From: Acidobacteriota bacterium
GTDB lineage: Bacteria > Actinomycetota > Acidimicrobiia > Spongiisociales > UBA5794
Length of the DNA stretch: 5,651 nucleotides
Reading direction: 5' to 3'
Assembly (NCBI GenBank): GCA_004356175.1
Contig: SMXV01000011.1
Span: 1-5,651 of the forward strand
Shown here: in pieces, positions 1 through 5,651 of the stretch
Numbering within the stretch: the stretch's first letter is position 1
Layout: each line of letters starts with the position of its first letter
Program-made: the position numbers and the translations under genes
The notes under the pieces: model-generated
The model's database searches: none
The model's input: only the letters and a program-made list of their open reading frames with translations
What the model was told of the DNA's origin: nothing

Positions 1-527
1 CCGGACGCGAACGGGCGTCAGCTGGACGGGGCGAGACAGAGTCAGACCCGTGGGCGCTCTTTGAAAGTTCGCGACTTGCCACGGAGAAACCCCTGCTTGT
101 CGAAACTGCCTTCGAGATTGCGATCGGCGAGAGCTCGATCAGGGGGAAGATTGACGCCATCTATGAGCCGAACGATGGCGAGTGGGAGATCGTCGACTAC
201 AAATCTGGACGTCACCGCGACGACCCAGCCCGCGACATCCAGCTCAAGGTGTACGCAATCGCCGCCCACGACGGCGCCCTTTCATCGACGCCACCAACGG
301 CGATTGACGTGACGTTCGCATACTTCGGCGGCGACGAGCTGGTCGAGACGACCGAGACTGTCGACGAACAGTGGCTGGCTGATGCACGGCGCGAAGTGGA
401 GTCACTCGTCGACCAGGGCAGGGACGGTCCGTTTCAGACAGCACCCTCGGCCGAGTGCACATGGTGCGACTTTCTCCATCTCTGCCCAGACGGTCAGGCA
501 GAAGTCAAACGACGCTCAAGCTCCTGA
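1..527 (+). CDS. C-terminal part of a RecB-family (PD-(D/E)XK) nuclease, probably the tail of a UvrD/AdnB-like helicase-nuclease (5' end outside window)
   Basis: The reading frame is open from base 3 to the TGA at 525-527, giving 174 visible residues with no start needed in the window. Visible residues 48-51 (GKID, Asp at bases 153-155) and 63-68 (IVDYKS, Asp 195-197 and Lys 201-203) form the PD-(D/E)XK nuclease core. A QLKVYA stretch follows at 80-85 and matches the conserved Gln/Tyr motif of RecB-type nucleases. Near the end, C152, C155 and C161 (C-x2-C-x5-C) look like three of the four ligands of a 4Fe-4S cluster; the first Cys would lie upstream, outside the window. In AddAB, AdnAB and related enzymes this domain sits C-terminal to a helicase and cuts DNA ends during double-strand break repair. 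The lead-in (DPWALFESSRLA, then a VETAFEIAIG strand) resembles such helicase tails. A free-standing RecB-like or Cas4-like nuclease cannot be excluded because the N-terminus is missing. The nuclease fold is well supported; the helicase fusion is inferred. Confidence 0.8.
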   Translation, partial: GRERASAGRGETESDPWALFESSRLATEKPLLVETAFEIAIGESSIRGKIDAIYEPNDGEWEIVDYKSGRHRDDPARDIQLKVYAIAAHDGALSSTPPTAIDVTFAYFGGDELVETTETVDEQWLADARREVESLVDQGRDGPFQTAPSAECTWCDFLHLCPDGQAEVKRRSSS

Positions 528-566
528 TGGCTTGCCAGCAGTCGGTCGTTGTTGGTGACTCGAACG

Positions 567-572
567 TACACT
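567..572 (+). promoter_or_regulatory. Possible -10 element for a leaderless popT transcript
   Basis: TACACT fits the TANNNT pattern of actinobacterial -10 hexamers and ends 7 bases before the ATG at 580, so transcription would begin at or next to the start codon. No Shine-Dalgarno-like GGAG or AGGA lies at the usual distance upstream of that ATG, which agrees with a leaderless mRNA. No convincing -35 box is visible. A six-base match is weak evidence, and popT could instead be read through from the nuclease gene ending 52 bases upstream. Confidence 0.3.
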
Positions 573-579
573 CGCTCCG

Positions 580-1500
580 ATGATTCGATCACTACTGCTC
601 TCGTTCGTACGCGGTTTCGTGATGGGCTCAGCCGACATTGTTCCCGGGGTATCAGGAGGCACGGTCGCGCTCATCTTCGGTATCTACGAGCGTCTGATCG
701 CATCGATCAGGGCAGGATCATCAGCGCTTGGCAACATACTCAAAGCCGACGTATCGGGCTATCGGCGATGGTTGGGCAGAGTCGACTGGACCTTCATTGT
801 GCCACTCGGGATCGGCATCCTCGCAGCGGTCGCGGCGTTGGCACCATTGCTGGAGAACCTTCTTGAGACAGAAGCAACAGTCATGGCTGCGCTCTTCCTC
901 GGACTCGTTGCAGGATCCGTTGTTGTGGCATGGGCGATGCTCAGAGAACGGCAAGCTGTCCATGTTGCATTGGCCATTGGAGTTGGATTCGTAGTTTTCG
1001 TGGGCCTTGGCCTGCGGGGGGGGTCGACGTCTGACGCTGTCGATCAGCTGCTTGATCCTTCCCTGCTTGCGTTCTTCGCTGCGGGAGCGATTGCGATTAC
1101 TGCAATGATCCTGCCAGGGATCTCCGGCTCATTCATCCTCGTCCTCCTCGGAATCTACGGACCACTACTTGGTGCCGTTACAGACCGAGACCTTGCAACC
1201 CTCGCAGTATTCATGCTCGGCGCAATCGTAGGCTTGGCGCTCTTTTCGCAGTTTCTCCACCGCGCATTGACACACCACCACGACATCGTGATCGCGAGCC
1301 TTGTGGGAATCATGGCAGGGTCCGTGAGAGTGCTGTGGCCATGGCCAGGCGGCGTCTTCTCCACATCACTTGGTCGTCCAGATGGCGATGTTCTTCTGTC
1401 ACTCACCGTTGCGGCGGTGGCGTTCATAATCGTTGTCGTTGTGGCGCGTTTCGCACAACGTCTCGAAGCACAGGACCATTCCCGTACCGAATCGGCGTAG
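580..1500 (+). CDS. popT: DUF368 / PopT-family polyprenyl-phosphate transporter
   Basis: This 306-residue integral membrane protein belongs to the DUF368 family. Family members (PopT) have been shown in other bacteria to return undecaprenyl phosphate from the outer to the inner leaflet of the cytoplasmic membrane, recycling the lipid carrier for cell-wall and glycan synthesis. The family signature is at residues 11-28 (RGFVMG, then DIVPGVSGGT). A second, related copy at 176-187 (MILPGISGSFIL) reflects the internal two-fold repeat. A C-terminal stretch GIMAGSVRVLWPWPGG (243-258) is also typical. Hydrophobic segments lie near 73-95, 102-121, 127-146, 161-180, 183-200, 206-226, 235-250 and 270-290; the tail is short and polar. 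The ATG at 580 is the first start codon after an in-frame TGA at 556-558 and places the signature at the usual distance from the N-terminus. No ribosome binding site is evident. The next M (residue 15) would cut into the signature. Length is normal for the family. The family call is secure; the substrate is by family. Confidence 0.93.
   Translation: MIRSLLLSFVRGFVMGSADIVPGVSGGTVALIFGIYERLIASIRAGSSALGNILKADVSGYRRWLGRVDWTFIVPLGIGILAAVAALAPLLENLLETEATVMAALFLGLVAGSVVVAWAMLRERQAVHVALAIGVGFVVFVGLGLRGGSTSDAVDQLLDPSLLAFFAAGAIAITAMILPGISGSFILVLLGIYGPLLGAVTDRDLATLAVFMLGAIVGLALFSQFLHRALTHHHDIVIASLVGIMAGSVRVLWPWPGGVFSTSLGRPDGDVLLSLTVAAVAFIIVVVVARFAQRLEAQDHSRTESA
1016..1023 (+). repeat. G8 homopolymer inside popT
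   Basis: Eight consecutive G bases encode part of the R-G-G loop at residues 146-148 of the transporter, between two hydrophobic segments. The frame continues correctly on both sides, so the sequence as given is intact. Such tracts are prone to slippage during replication and to sequencing errors. Confidence 0.9.
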
Positions 1501-1525
1501 ACAGCGTCGACTCACCGCAACGCAC
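1501..1525. other. 25-base convergent intergenic gap
   Basis: This is all that separates the TAG of popT from the TGA of the converging racemase-like gene. It holds no hairpin followed by a T tract on either strand. Termination of each transcript must therefore occur inside the opposing gene, depend on Rho, or use an element I cannot recognise. Confidence 0.7.
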
Positions 1526-2620
1526 TCAGGGAAGACCGACGATTCCATCGTCGATGAGGGTGTCAACGTTGGTGGAGCCGTAACCAGCGGCGATCAGGAC
1601 GTTTCGCGCTTCTTCAGGACCGTTGTTCGATGTGTCGCGAGAAACGTGTCGAGCCACGTTCTGCGGATGCATATCCGACTCTGACATCCTGAGTACCGGT
1701 GTCACACACGCATCCGTGCCATCAAATACGCCCTGCCAGTGATCCCTGTCGAACGATGCGAACACTCCAGCAAACATGTCGCCAAGCTCGGACCACCTCT
1801 CTCTGTCGAAACGATCGGGCAGTTCATCCTCTACGAGCCCGAGACCGGAAACGAACGCAGCGTAGAACACTGGCTCAAGTGCGCCGACCGCCATGAATCT
1901 GTCGTCCAGCGTGCGGTAGGTCCGATAGAAGGGGGCCCCACCGTCAAGCAGGTTCGACGACCGCTGCTCCACCCACATGCCGCGCGCCACAAGCTCAGCT
2001 ATTGGTGAGAGCAGCGACTTCACTCCATCGATCATTGCAATGTCAAGAACCGCGCCCGTACCGGTCTGACTCCGTTGCACGAGAGCCGCGAGAATCGAGA
2101 CGACCGCAAACATCGATCCACCGGCGTAGTCGCCAACGAGGTTCAGTGGCGGCAACGGAGCGTCCGGCGTACCGATCGCGTCAAGCGCACCGCTCAGACT
2201 TATGTAGTTGATGTCGTGTCCAGCCATGGTCGCGTATGGGCCTGTCTGGCCCCATCCGGTTAGGCGGGTGTATATGAGACCGGTATTGGATTTCTCGAAA
2301 TCGCCTGGCCCGAGGCCGAGTCGTTCCATCACTCCAGGACGGAAGGCTTCGAGCAGCACGTCGGAACTGTTGACCAACGATTGTGCAACTGCCCGTCCCC
2401 TCGCGGCTTTGAGGTCGATCGCAATCGTTGTACGTCCGCGAACACCGAGGCCGTCCAGCTCGTCTGACAAATTGCCCGGCTGTGTCGTCAGTCGTGTGAT
2501 GCGCACCACCTCACACCCGCGATCAGCAAGCATCGCACACGCGAGAGGGCCCGGTCCAATCCCAGCAAATTCGATTACACGGTGACCAGCCAACGATTGG
2601 TTCAGTGAACCGTCTGTCAC
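1526..2620 (-). CDS. Alpha-methylacyl-CoA racemase-like protein (CaiB/BaiF, class III CoA-transferase superfamily)
   Basis: The 364-residue protein has the CaiB/BaiF fold signature from the start: LAGHRVIEFAGIGPGP (10-25), AIDLKAARGR (67-76), EAFRPGVMERLGLG (91-104) and TGWGQTGPYA (121-130). Residues matching the catalytic set of mycobacterial alpha-methylacyl-CoA racemase are all present: H135-D136 in GHDINY, D164 in LVGDYAGG and E249 in GALEPVFY. They sit 8-9 residues beyond the published H126, D156 and E241, and the length is close to that 360-residue enzyme. The reaction would be cytoplasmic interconversion of (R)- and (S)-2-methylacyl-CoA, which lets branched-chain or sterol side-chain acids enter beta-oxidation. 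A CoA-transferase role is less likely but possible, since D164 aligns with the transferase catalytic Asp. The start is GTG at 2620-2618, sharing GTGA with the stop of the nucleoside hydrolase upstream. No good ribosome binding site precedes it, so it probably depends on translational coupling. It is the last gene of the operon, and its substrate is unrelated to the genes before it. Confidence 0.88.
   Translation of the reverse strand: MTDGSLNQSLAGHRVIEFAGIGPGPLACAMLADRGCEVVRITRLTTQPGNLSDELDGLGVRGRTTIAIDLKAARGRAVAQSLVNSSDVLLEAFRPGVMERLGLGPGDFEKSNTGLIYTRLTGWGQTGPYATMAGHDINYISLSGALDAIGTPDAPLPPLNLVGDYAGGSMFAVVSILAALVQRSQTGTGAVLDIAMIDGVKSLLSPIAELVARGMWVEQRSSNLLDGGAPFYRTYRTLDDRFMAVGALEPVFYAAFVSGLGLVEDELPDRFDRERWSELGDMFAGVFASFDRDHWQGVFDGTDACVTPVLRMSESDMHPQNVARHVSRDTSNNGPEEARNVLIAAGYGSTNVDTLIDDGIVGLP
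1537..1553. repeat. 7-bp perfect inverted repeat with 3-base loop near the convergent gene ends
   Basis: CGACGAT at 1537-1543 and ATCGTCG at 1547-1553 are exact reverse complements around TCC. The repeat lies inside the last codons of the racemase-like gene (the DDG of LIDDGIVGLP) and 36 bases past the popT stop. A short hairpin here might help end popT transcripts, but no T tract follows on the plus strand. It may simply result from the codons used. Confidence 0.25.
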
Positions 2621-3543
2621 AGCGAGCCGACCCGTGTCACCACAAGATCAAAGAAACGTTCTGCATCGACGTCGGTCATTATCGTGGCGTTCGCCTCCAT
2701 GCCTTCAACCTCACTTGTGTTGCCGATCGTTGTTTCATCGGTGTAACCGATTGCCACATGGGTACGGTGGCCCACAAAGAGGGTCGGGTCGACAAGGTAG
2801 GCGACAACGCAGGGGTCATGCAGCGGTGCCCCTGGTATGTCGTATTTGTCGACGTCGTACCGTTCGTAGAAGCGCAGCATTCCAACGGCTGCCCGCGATA
2901 CCGGTGTGTCGAAGGCCTCAAGTCGGTCGACGTGTTCGGGCAGCATGAGCGCCTTGTGTGTCACGTCAAGTGGAAAGATCGTCAACGGTGCGCCGGCCGT
3001 GAACACGACATGCGCAGCGTGAGGGTCGACGTACGCGTTGAACTCCGACAGATTCGTCGTGTTTCCCGGTTCATGGAACGCTCCACCCATCCACACAATT
3101 TCGCGAATCTTCGGCACAATGTTCGGCTCCTTGATCAGTGCCATCGCAATGTTGGTCAGCGGACCCACAGGACACAACGTCACAGATCCATCCTCGGCCT
3201 GCAAGCAGCGTTCGATGATCGCGTCCACACCGTGCTGTTTTTCAGGTGACGTCGACGTCGGCGGAAGCTCTGAGCCATCGATACCCCTTGGTCCGTGAAC
3301 GTACTCCGCCGTGTACAGGTCGCGTAGCATCGGACGTTCGCACCCTCGGTACACAGGAATGTCCGAGCGGTTACACAACGAGAGCAACGCAAGAGCGTTT
3401 TCCGTCACAAGCGGCTGAGGTACGTTTCCTGCAACGGTGGTCACTGCGTCAACCTGCAACTCGGGCGATGCCAGGGCTAGAAAGAGAGCAATGGCATCGT
3501 CCTGTCCTGGGTCGGTGTCGAGTATGAATGAACGTGCCGTCAC
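2617..3543 (-). CDS. Nucleoside hydrolase, inosine-uridine preferring (IUNH) family
   Basis: This 308-residue cytoplasmic enzyme would hydrolyse the N-glycosidic bond of ribonucleosides to give free base and ribose. Residues 9-17 (DTDPGQDDA) are the Ca2+-binding N-terminal motif, with D11, D15 and D16 matching D10, D14 and D15 of the Crithidia enzyme. The other active-site elements follow with a constant one-residue shift: H83 in YVHGPRG, the CPVGPLTNIAMA segment (124-135), E167 and N169 in SEFNAYVDP, and H242-D243 in LHDPC, the proposed acid and a metal ligand. No key residue is missing. Purine versus pyrimidine preference cannot be read safely from sequence. The start is GTG at 3543-3541, supported by GGAG five bases upstream and by overlap of its GTGA with the ribokinase stop. 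Its own stop overlaps the start of the racemase-like gene. Lying directly after a ribokinase, it probably supplies ribose for phosphorylation. Confidence 0.95.
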   Translation of the reverse strand: MTARSFILDTDPGQDDAIALFLALASPELQVDAVTTVAGNVPQPLVTENALALLSLCNRSDIPVYRGCERPMLRDLYTAEYVHGPRGIDGSELPPTSTSPEKQHGVDAIIERCLQAEDGSVTLCPVGPLTNIAMALIKEPNIVPKIREIVWMGGAFHEPGNTTNLSEFNAYVDPHAAHVVFTAGAPLTIFPLDVTHKALMLPEHVDRLEAFDTPVSRAAVGMLRFYERYDVDKYDIPGAPLHDPCVVAYLVDPTLFVGHRTHVAIGYTDETTIGNTSEVEGMEANATIMTDVDAERFFDLVVTRVGSL

Positions 3544-4397
3544 GACGTCTCCGCCAGTAGTCGGTACACCTCGTCAGCGCTTGGCATCGCCGTCCGCGCT
3601 CCGAGCCTGGTGGTGGCGATCGAACCTGCGACGGTCGCCCATTCAGCCGCATCCACTGTGCCACGACCTCTGTCGATTGCCTGGGCGAACGCTCCACAGA
3701 ATGTATCGCCAGCCCCCGTGGTGTCGACAACGCTGACGTTGGGAGCGTCGATATGGTGTGCGGAACCGTCGATCGTGACAGACGAACCACGGTGGCCGAG
3801 TGTTGCGACAACAACAGTGTTTTCGCCGAGCGTTCCACTGCTCTCGAGCATCGTCCGTTCCTCCTCGTTCACAATGACGATGTTGATGTGTTCAAGGACG
3901 TCGGCGGGAACCGCTGCTGCTGGTGCCGCGTTGAGAATCACAACTCCGGTCGCGATGTCCGCGCTCTCTGCCACGGTGGCGAGAGGTATCTCAAGTTGAA
4001 GGAGCACAACATTGGCCTGTGCGAGAAGGTCACGGGCGAGGTCGTTGAGCACGAGTTGTCGGTTGGCACCCTGAGATACGATGATCGTGTTGCGGCCAGA
4101 GCTGTCAACGGTCACCCACGCAACACCAGACACTTCCGACTCGATCACCGAGACTGCGGACACGTCAATGCCTTCAGACACGAGCGATTGCACAAGGTCT
4201 CCATCGTCGTCATCTGCTCCAACGGCGCCAACAAATGCCACGTCAGCGCCCAGCCTCGCCGCAGCAACCGCCTGATTCCCGCCTTTTCCGCCATCCACAC
4301 GGAGCAACGAGGATGACAGCACCGTCTCACCAGCATTTGGAAGCTGCTCGACGGTCGCCACGAAATCGAGGTTCAGCGAACCGACAACAACAATCAT
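3540..4397 (-). CDS. rbsK: Ribokinase (PfkB family)
   Basis: This 285-residue protein would use ATP to phosphorylate ribose to ribose-5-phosphate, feeding the pentose phosphate pathway and nucleotide synthesis. Ribokinase features appear in order: GSLNLD (6-11), with N9 and D11 matching the ribose-binding N14 and D16 of E. coli RbsK; GGKGGNQAVAAARLGA (36-51); E136 in QLEIP, matching E143; N177-E180 in VNEEE, part of the ATP/Mg site; and DTTGAGDTFCGAF (225-237), with D231 as catalytic base. The end, TTRLGARTAMPSADEV (262-277), is typical of ribokinase and its monovalent-cation site. It is somewhat shorter than the 309-residue E. coli enzyme, with no domain lost. NAAPA replaces the usual NPAPA, a minor change. 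The ATG at 4397-4395 shares ATGA with the stop of the dehydrogenase upstream; no strong ribosome binding site precedes it. Another PfkB sugar kinase is possible, but the sugar-site residues and the adjacent nucleoside hydrolase favour ribose. Confidence 0.93.
   Translation of the reverse strand: MIVVVGSLNLDFVATVEQLPNAGETVLSSSLLRVDGGKGGNQAVAAARLGADVAFVGAVGADDDDGDLVQSLVSEGIDVSAVSVIESEVSGVAWVTVDSSGRNTIIVSQGANRQLVLNDLARDLLAQANVVLLQLEIPLATVAESADIATGVVILNAAPAAAVPADVLEHINIVIVNEEERTMLESSGTLGENTVVVATLGHRGSSVTIDGSAHHIDAPNVSVVDTTGAGDTFCGAFAQAIDRGRGTVDAAEWATVAGSIATTRLGARTAMPSADEVYRLLAETS
3549..3552 (-). promoter_or_regulatory. Ribosome binding site of the nucleoside hydrolase
   Basis: On the minus strand GGAG lies five bases before the GTG at 3543, inside the last codons of the ribokinase gene. 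It is the only clear Shine-Dalgarno sequence at the three overlapping junctions of this operon, and it supports the GTG start. Confidence 0.6.
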
Positions 4398-5650
4398 CCG
4401 GCTCGCTCGATTCGGTAGATCGACCCTGCTCGTGAGAGCACGTAGAGTTCACCGTCGCTTCCGATGCCGAAGGCTGACAGCTGAGACGTGGGGCCTGTCA
4501 TCTCAGTCCAGTCCCAGTCCCCCGATTCCGGTGAGTAGCTGCGTAGGAACCCTGAACAGAAGTCGCCGTAGAAATAGTGCCCCTCGAGTTCAGGAATCGC
4601 CTGTCCCCTGTACACATACCCGCCCGTGATCGAACAACCGTCGTCATGGGTGTACTCGACAATGGGCTGGATGGTTCCTGAAGGGTCGCAGTTTTCAACA
4701 GCGAAACAGTCGCTTCCCTCAAGGATCGGCCATCCGTAGTTTGCTGCTCGCGCGCTCGTCGGAATAACGTTGACCTCTTCGATGCGATCCTGGCCCACGT
4801 CAGCTATCCAGATATCAGCGTTCTTCCCGTCTTCAAAGAAGTCGAAAGAGAACCTCCACGGGTTACGGACGCCATATGCGTACACCTCTGGAGCCCCGTC
4901 GACGCCATCGCCGTACGGGTTCAGATCTGGGATGTCGTACGGTCGACCGTCAGTTCCAGGCACAGAGATGCGCAGCATCGAGCCGAGCAGCGAGTGTGGA
5001 TCCTGACCGTTTCGAAACTGGTCGTTCGCTCCCCCGCCATCGCCCATGCCGATCCACAGCCAGCCTCGCGGACCGAACGCGATCATGCCTCCGTTGTGGT
5101 TCCCTGCGGGCTGGTCGATGCGAAGTATTGGTCTGCGCGTCTTGACATCGAATTGTCCGCTTGTAACCACGAACTCGTCAATGGTTGTTCGACCTCGGCT
5201 GTCCGTGTAGTTGATGTATGCGAGCCCGTTTGCAGCGAAGTCGGGATGGAATGCCAGCCCCAACAAACCCCGTTCTCCAGCAGCTTCGACACGGTCAGCG
5301 ATGTCCAGAGCGACGGCGTTGTTTGCGCCATCAGCTCTCACGACTCTTCCTGACTGCTCAACAACGTAGTCGGCACCACCGAGTGGGTCAGCAACAAGCA
5401 GCACCGGAAGGTCGAATCCCGTGAACACCTCGGCAAGGACGATCCGAAGTTGCTCGATGTCGGGAATCGATTCTTCAGGAGCTTGTGATGTCGTCGTTGC
5501 TGGTGTTGTTGTCGTCGAAACGATCGAAGTCGACGACGTTGCGGCCAGAGACGTGGTCGTTGTTGTCGGTGTTGCACCACCGCCCGAGGTGCATCCCGCG
5601 ACAGAAAGACCAACAAGAAGACCGATACCGGCCACGCCTCGAAACATCAC
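4394..5650 (-). CDS. Lipoprotein PQQ-dependent sugar (glucose/sorbosone) dehydrogenase family protein
   Basis: The 418-residue product begins with a lipoprotein signal: a hydrophobic stretch ends in the lipobox VAGC with C20 as the lipidated residue. A Thr/Ser/Ala-rich tether (about 21-58) follows, then a six-bladed beta-propeller of the soluble glucose dehydrogenase/HHIP-like family (GSDH). Propeller motifs are ERGLLGLAFHPDF (126-138), GNHNGG (183-188, with H185 as the likely general base), GMGDGGGAND (201-210), GVRNPWRFSFD (260-270), DVGQDRIEEVN (284-294), NYGWP (304-308) and GGYVYRG (343-349). C315/C321 and C339/C365 could form disulfides, fitting an exported protein. The expected role is PQQ-dependent oxidation of an aldose at the outer face of the membrane; the real sugar is unknown and some family members have no proven activity. 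The start is uncertain: GTG at 5650 is followed at once by ATG at 5647, and the window ends one base later. ATG 5647 gives a normal signal peptide and is preferred. It is the first visible gene of the operon. Confidence 0.88.
   Translation of the reverse strand: MMFRGVAGIGLLVGLSVAGCTSGGGATPTTTTTSLAATSSTSIVSTTTTPATTTSQAPEESIPDIEQLRIVLAEVFTGFDLPVLLVADPLGGADYVVEQSGRVVRADGANNAVALDIADRVEAAGERGLLGLAFHPDFAANGLAYINYTDSRGRTTIDEFVVTSGQFDVKTRRPILRIDQPAGNHNGGMIAFGPRGWLWIGMGDGGGANDQFRNGQDPHSLLGSMLRISVPGTDGRPYDIPDLNPYGDGVDGAPEVYAYGVRNPWRFSFDFFEDGKNADIWIADVGQDRIEEVNVIPTSARAANYGWPILEGSDCFAVENCDPSGTIQPIVEYTHDDGCSITGGYVYRGQAIPELEGHYFYGDFCSGFLRSYSPESGDWDWTEMTGPTSQLSAFGIGSDGELYVLSRAGSIYRIERAG
5480..5575 (-). repeat. 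Low-complexity Thr/Ser/Ala-coding tract (lipoprotein tether)
   Basis: This stretch is rich in ACA/ACC/ACG/ACT and TCG-type triplets on the minus strand and encodes several runs of three to five Thr within about residues 26-57. It is the flexible linker between the lipidated Cys and the propeller domain. Such tracts commonly vary in length between strains. The run is imperfect, and I see no exact long repeat unit. Confidence 0.7.
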
Positions 5651-5651
5651 G

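Noticed and set aside
249..527. A separate small gene starting at the internal GTG at 249
   Set aside because: The same frame is open to base 3 and carries the nuclease core upstream of 249, so this is the middle of a larger gene, not a start.
1..527. Cas4 of a CRISPR system
   Set aside because: The Cys pattern and nuclease motifs could fit, but no repeat array or other cas gene is in view, and the region before the nuclease core reads like a helicase tail. It is kept only as an alternative.
549..866. A 105-codon open frame overlapping the start of popT in another frame
   Set aside because: Its composition is Arg/Ser-rich and it overlaps the strongly conserved DUF368 signature, so it is a frame shadow.
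1537..1553. Hairpin as a true intrinsic terminator for popT
   Set aside because: The stem is only 7 bp and lacks a following T tract. It is listed only as an inverted repeat of uncertain meaning.
2605..3249. A 214-codon open frame on the plus strand opposite the nucleoside hydrolase
   Set aside because: It is antisense to a gene with all its catalytic motifs, its product is rich in Arg, His, Cys and Val with no recognisable domain, and no ribosome binding site supports it.
3753..4316. A 187-codon open frame on the plus strand opposite the ribokinase
   Set aside because: It is a shadow of a clear ribokinase; the product is Arg/His/Cys-rich with no family resemblance.

Overview
The window most likely comes from a high-GC actinobacterium. 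An environmental, Acidimicrobiia-like lineage is my best guess, from three hints: a Thr/Ser-rich lipoprotein linker, a helicase-type PD-(D/E)XK nuclease with a C-terminal Fe-S cysteine set, and GTG starts with tightly overlapping genes. This is inference; no rRNA or marker gene is present. Coding density is very high. Every stretch over about 60 bases is explained by five genes or gene parts, and no mobile element, CRISPR array, tRNA or rRNA was seen.

Left part, plus strand. Bases 1-527 encode the C-terminal end of a RecB-family nuclease, probably the tail of a UvrD/AdnB-like recombination helicase-nuclease that starts outside the window. After a 52-base gap comes a complete DUF368/PopT-type polyprenyl-phosphate transporter (580-1500), whose start may be leaderless.

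Right part, minus strand. Four genes read leftward from the right edge as one compact operon, each junction a 4-base start/stop overlap. In transcription order they are a lipoprotein PQQ-dependent sugar dehydrogenase (5650-4394), a ribokinase (4397-3540), an inosine/uridine-type nucleoside hydrolase (3543-2617) and an alpha-methylacyl-CoA racemase-like CaiB/BaiF protein (2620-1526). This operon converges on popT with only 25 bases between the stop codons.

Working together: the nucleoside hydrolase releases ribose from nucleosides and the ribokinase turns it into ribose-5-phosphate, a coherent two-step salvage route. The exported sugar dehydrogenase would oxidise an aldose outside the membrane. 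The racemase-like gene has no obvious link to this route, which makes the operon the most interesting feature here. All the families are known. I found no clear sign of a wholly undescribed system; what is new, if anything, is the gene combination.
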